A stretch of 17,886 bases of DNA, taken from assembly GCA_964477295.1 (NCBI GenBank), contig CAYZEZ010000076.1, forward strand, positions 1-17,886, written 5' to 3'. The notes below the pieces were generated by a model. The model was not told the DNA's origin, did not search any database, and saw only the letters and a program-made list of their open reading frames with translations. The first letter of the stretch is position 1. The number at the start of each line of letters is the position of its first letter. The DNA is from CAYZEZ01 sp964477295 (lineage in GTDB: Bacteria > Bacteroidota > Bacteroidia > Bacteroidales > SM23-62). Of this stretch, positions 15,776-17,886 are shown one piece after another. The position numbers and the translations under genes are program-made.

Positions 15776-16424
15776 TCCTTGCCCGGAGCGATTCACCCAC
15801 GGGTCCGTATACCGATCTGTATGCCCCGTGGTTTGATTATGGATATTCCTGCATCGATTCCCATATTTTTATTGATGACGACAACGCTCTCTACCTGTAT
15901 TTTGACCGGGTAGGATATGAGGGAGCCTGGCCGGATGGATATATGTACGGACTCATTTATTGCTTACAACTTAACGAAGCATTTCAACCTGAGGGCGATA
16001 CTGTATTGTGCATCCAGGCCGACCAGCCGTGGGAGAATCCACGAAGCATGCATTCCCGTTGTAATGAGGGGTCGTTTGTGATCAAGCATAATGCTACCTA
16101 TTACATGACATATTCGGCCAATCATTACGCTGATCCTTTTTATGGAATAGGCTATGCCACTGCCGGATCTCCTTTAGGGCCCTGGATTAAAAACAAGAAC
16201 AATCCACTGGTGAGTATGGATTCAACAACAGGAGTCTTTGGTCCCGGGCATAATTCCATCACCACTTCTCCGGATGGAAAAAAATATTCATGGTATATCA
16301 TGCCCATGAATCGTTTGAAGACAAGCGAAGAACAGTGAACATCGACAGATTGCAATTTGATGAGAAGGGAAACCTGAGTCTTATCGGCCCCACCAGGACA
16401 CCTCAACCTGTGCCTGCACATTAA
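15742..16424 (+). pseudogene. GH43 glycoside hydrolase remnant: 5'-truncated and frameshifted
   Basis: The longest open frame with an ATG is 15766-16338 (190 codons), but homology appears to begin slightly upstream (KANEDKMLLVLARSDSPTGP, from about 15748) inside the amidohydrolase tail. Family features are clear: the pKa-modulating Asp in CIDSHIF, the general-acid Glu in NEGSF followed by KHNATYYMTYSAN, and the conserved GPGHNSI. The N-terminal blade with the catalytic-base Asp and any signal peptide is missing. The frame is lost at the A7 tract 16278-16284. One extra A would give GKKIFMVYHAHESFEDKRRT and continue through VNIDRLQFDEKGNLSLIGPT to TAA at 16422-16424, the normal end of the catalytic propeller. 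In its intact state the enzyme would have been an arabinofuranosidase, xylosidase or related five-bladed propeller enzyme, matching the GH51 gene nearby. With the base residue gone it is not expected to be active. Confidence 0.8.
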
Positions 16425-16505
16425 ATGACAGAGAGATCGCAGTTTTCCTGTATCTGTTTTTGCTGAAATCGTACCACCTGACCGGTTGAGTTTATAGTCA
16501 GCTCG

Positions 16506-17886
16506 TCACTCTGCAGTCATCATTATCCTCACCGGCCCGAAGAGCCCTGCATCCAGATCATCCATGTCAGGTATCCCGCTGAATCCCCAGAACGTGACGG
16601 ACTCATCCGTGTCATTTATCAGGCTCATTTCATTTACCACCAGGTTCCCGATTCTTATTCGCAGTGAATTTTCTCCTTCCCGAACGAATTCTGAAATATC
16701 AAATAAGAATGGTTCCCAGAGCCTTGCGCCCGCTCTTTGATTATTCACCCAGACTTCAGCCACGTACAATACTTTACCCAGGTCAAGGGTGGTTTTCCCC
16801 GGTTTGCCTTCCAGCATGAAAGAGGTCTCGTAATCCACAAACCCGGTGAATTTATGCAGCCCGAGGTCAAACCACGATCCAAGGTTTCCTTCTGTTTTCC
16901 CTGAGCATTGAAATTCCACAGGTGCACTCAGGAATTCAGGTCTTGTCAGCGGGTCATGGCAGACTAAAAGCTGGGATGTGCCTGCCGGGATATTGACCGT
17001 AGAATTTTCCATGGATAGTTTTTCATCATCGGCCCAGACATGTATTGCATCTGATAATCCGGGAAATGTTACAGAGATCGAGCCGGGCGGGATGTGCAAC
17101 TTCCACCACAGATATTCACCGGTAGCAATTGATTTTTTGGGCGGGTCAAACAGCTTTACCCTGTCATCATATTGTCCTTTATTTGCCAGGACGGGTGAAT
17201 GCCATGCAGAATCGTCAAAACCGGGCTGTGCCCAGTTCACTGATTTTGTCTTTGTTTCTTTCCAGCCGGGATCCGTTTTCAGAAGATGTACCTCTCCGTC
17301 CCCTGTTTCGTACCTTCCCTGAACCATAAATGAACCCGGCCCACCTGAATTGTTCACTTCGGCGGCGATGGTGTTTTTACCCTCTTTCAAATATTCCCCG
17401 ATGGAATACGTATCCGTTTTATACCATATTGCAGCGTTTTCCCCTGGATTAAGCTCGTTTCCATTAACCCATAACTTTACCATATCATCAGCCGAAACAT
17501 TAATGAAAGCACGCCCGGGTGATCCTTCGATCCTGAAGGTATTCCGGTAATAGACTGTTGTGCGTGGTTCAGAAATAAAAAACATCCCGGCACTCCAGGG
17601 TTCGATGATTTTTATTTCACCAAGGATTTTTTGCCAGGACCAGTTGTTATCATCCAGAGCTGTCACCTCTTCGCCCAATGTGTTATGACCGGAGACCATG
17701 GTCTGCAGGGTGGTAACCTTTACGGAATTTGTTTCCGGCAGGGATAACTGCCACTCTCCATCAAGTTTCACTTCCTGAATTTCTTCAGGGACATCAGTAC
17801 TGAAATAGGGTTCCATTTGTGAATTGAACACTACCCAGTATGCCTGGTAGGGATAAAATTCAAGTTCAACCAGATTCCTTCCGGCT
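16506..17886 (-). CDS. Glycoside hydrolase with rhamnosidase-type accessory domains, C-terminal part (5' partial)
   Basis: The frame is open to the right edge (in-frame residues AGRNLVELEFYPYQAYWVVF precede the GTG at 17829-17831), so the start lies beyond the window and about 459 residues are visible. The middle has a beta-sandwich typical of rhamnosidase N-terminal or CBM67-like modules: YYRNTFRIEG, then ADDMVKLWVNGNEL, then YLKEGKNTIAAEVNN, then 'WKETK...FDDSAWHSP'. The C-terminal 130 residues look like a GH2-type galactose-binding-like domain: TTLDLGKVLYVAEVWVNNQ, then LWEPFLFDISEFVREGENS, then IRIGNLVVNEM. This arrangement is seen at the end of large GH106-like alpha-L-rhamnosidases and related GH2-clan proteins. 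The catalytic barrel is outside the window, so the family is not certain. The gene converges on the GH43 remnant across 81 nt with only a weak 5-bp dyad. Likely substrates are rhamnose-containing pectic or surface glycans. Confidence 0.65.
   Translation of the reverse strand, partial: AGRNLVELEFYPYQAYWVVFNSQMEPYFSTDVPEEIQEVKLDGEWQLSLPETNSVKVTTLQTMVSGHNTLGEEVTALDDNNWSWQKILGEIKIIEPWSAGMFFISEPRTTVYYRNTFRIEGSPGRAFINVSADDMVKLWVNGNELNPGENAAIWYKTDTYSIGEYLKEGKNTIAAEVNNSGGPGSFMVQGRYETGDGEVHLLKTDPGWKETKTKSVNWAQPGFDDSAWHSPVLANKGQYDDRVKLFDPPKKSIATGEYLWWKLHIPPGSISVTFPGLSDAIHVWADDEKLSMENSTVNIPAGTSQLLVCHDPLTRPEFLSAPVEFQCSGKTEGNLGSWFDLGLHKFTGFVDYETSFMLEGKPGKTTLDLGKVLYVAEVWVNNQRAGARLWEPFLFDISEFVREGENSLRIRIGNLVVNEMSLINDTDESVTFWGFSGIPDMDDLDAGLFGPVRIMMTAE

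Noticed and set aside
16425..16505. Possible bidirectional terminator between the GH43 remnant and the rhamnosidase-like gene
   Set aside because: Only a 5-bp CTGAC/GTCAG dyad with a long loop and no T-run was seen, which is too weak to call.

Overview
The window looks like a chromosomal segment of a free-living Bacteroidota (Bacteroidales/Marinilabiliales-like). The evidence is one cargo protein with a C-terminal type IX secretion (T9SS type A) sorting domain, several secreted proteins with ordinary Sec signals, a set of plant-polysaccharide glycoside hydrolases, a bacterial WD40-caspase protein, AT-rich intergenic DNA and little sign of Shine-Dalgarno sequences. No rRNA, tRNA, CRISPR array, transposase or integrase was recognised.

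Layout from left to right. (1) 1-632: 3' end of a glycoside hydrolase resembling GH36-like alpha-galactosidases, + strand. (2) 683-5882: two minus-strand genes read right to left. The first encodes a secreted PQQ-like beta-propeller protein and the second a secreted WD40-propeller protein with a C-terminal caspase (C14) domain that keeps its His/Cys dyad. They are 109 nt apart, with a perfect 13-bp palindrome between them. (3) 5883-6395: a divergent AT-rich gap with a GC-richer, hairpin-bearing island in its middle. (4) 6396-9014: a large SBBP-repeat, Ig/PKD-like, T9SS-exported surface protein, followed by a clear hairpin terminator. (5) 9188-10741: a GH51 alpha-L-arabinofuranosidase, followed after only 24 nt by (6) 10766-13834, an ABCG-type half-transporter with unusual N-terminal TerB-like and FHA-like regions, a CPSC motif and a long soluble loop before its last membrane helix.

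(7) 13.9-16.4 kb is a zone of gene decay. It holds a remnant of a formylglycine-generating-enzyme-like (SUMF1) plus alpha/beta-hydrolase gene, readable only by switching among frames. An amidohydrolase lipoprotein follows, whose last residues are replaced at an out-of-frame junction with a GH43 gene. That GH43 gene lacks its N-terminus and carries a frameshift in an A7 tract. (8) 16506-17886: 3' part of a minus-strand glycoside hydrolase with rhamnosidase-type accessory domains, which runs off the right edge.

The hydrolases (GH36-like, GH51, GH43, rhamnosidase-like) suggest breakdown of arabinose-, galactose- and rhamnose-containing plant polymers such as arabinan or pectin side chains. No SusC/SusD pair is visible, so this is not a canonical polysaccharide utilisation locus within the window. 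The most distinctive content is the secreted propeller/caspase pair, the multi-domain ABC protein and the cluster of deletion scars.
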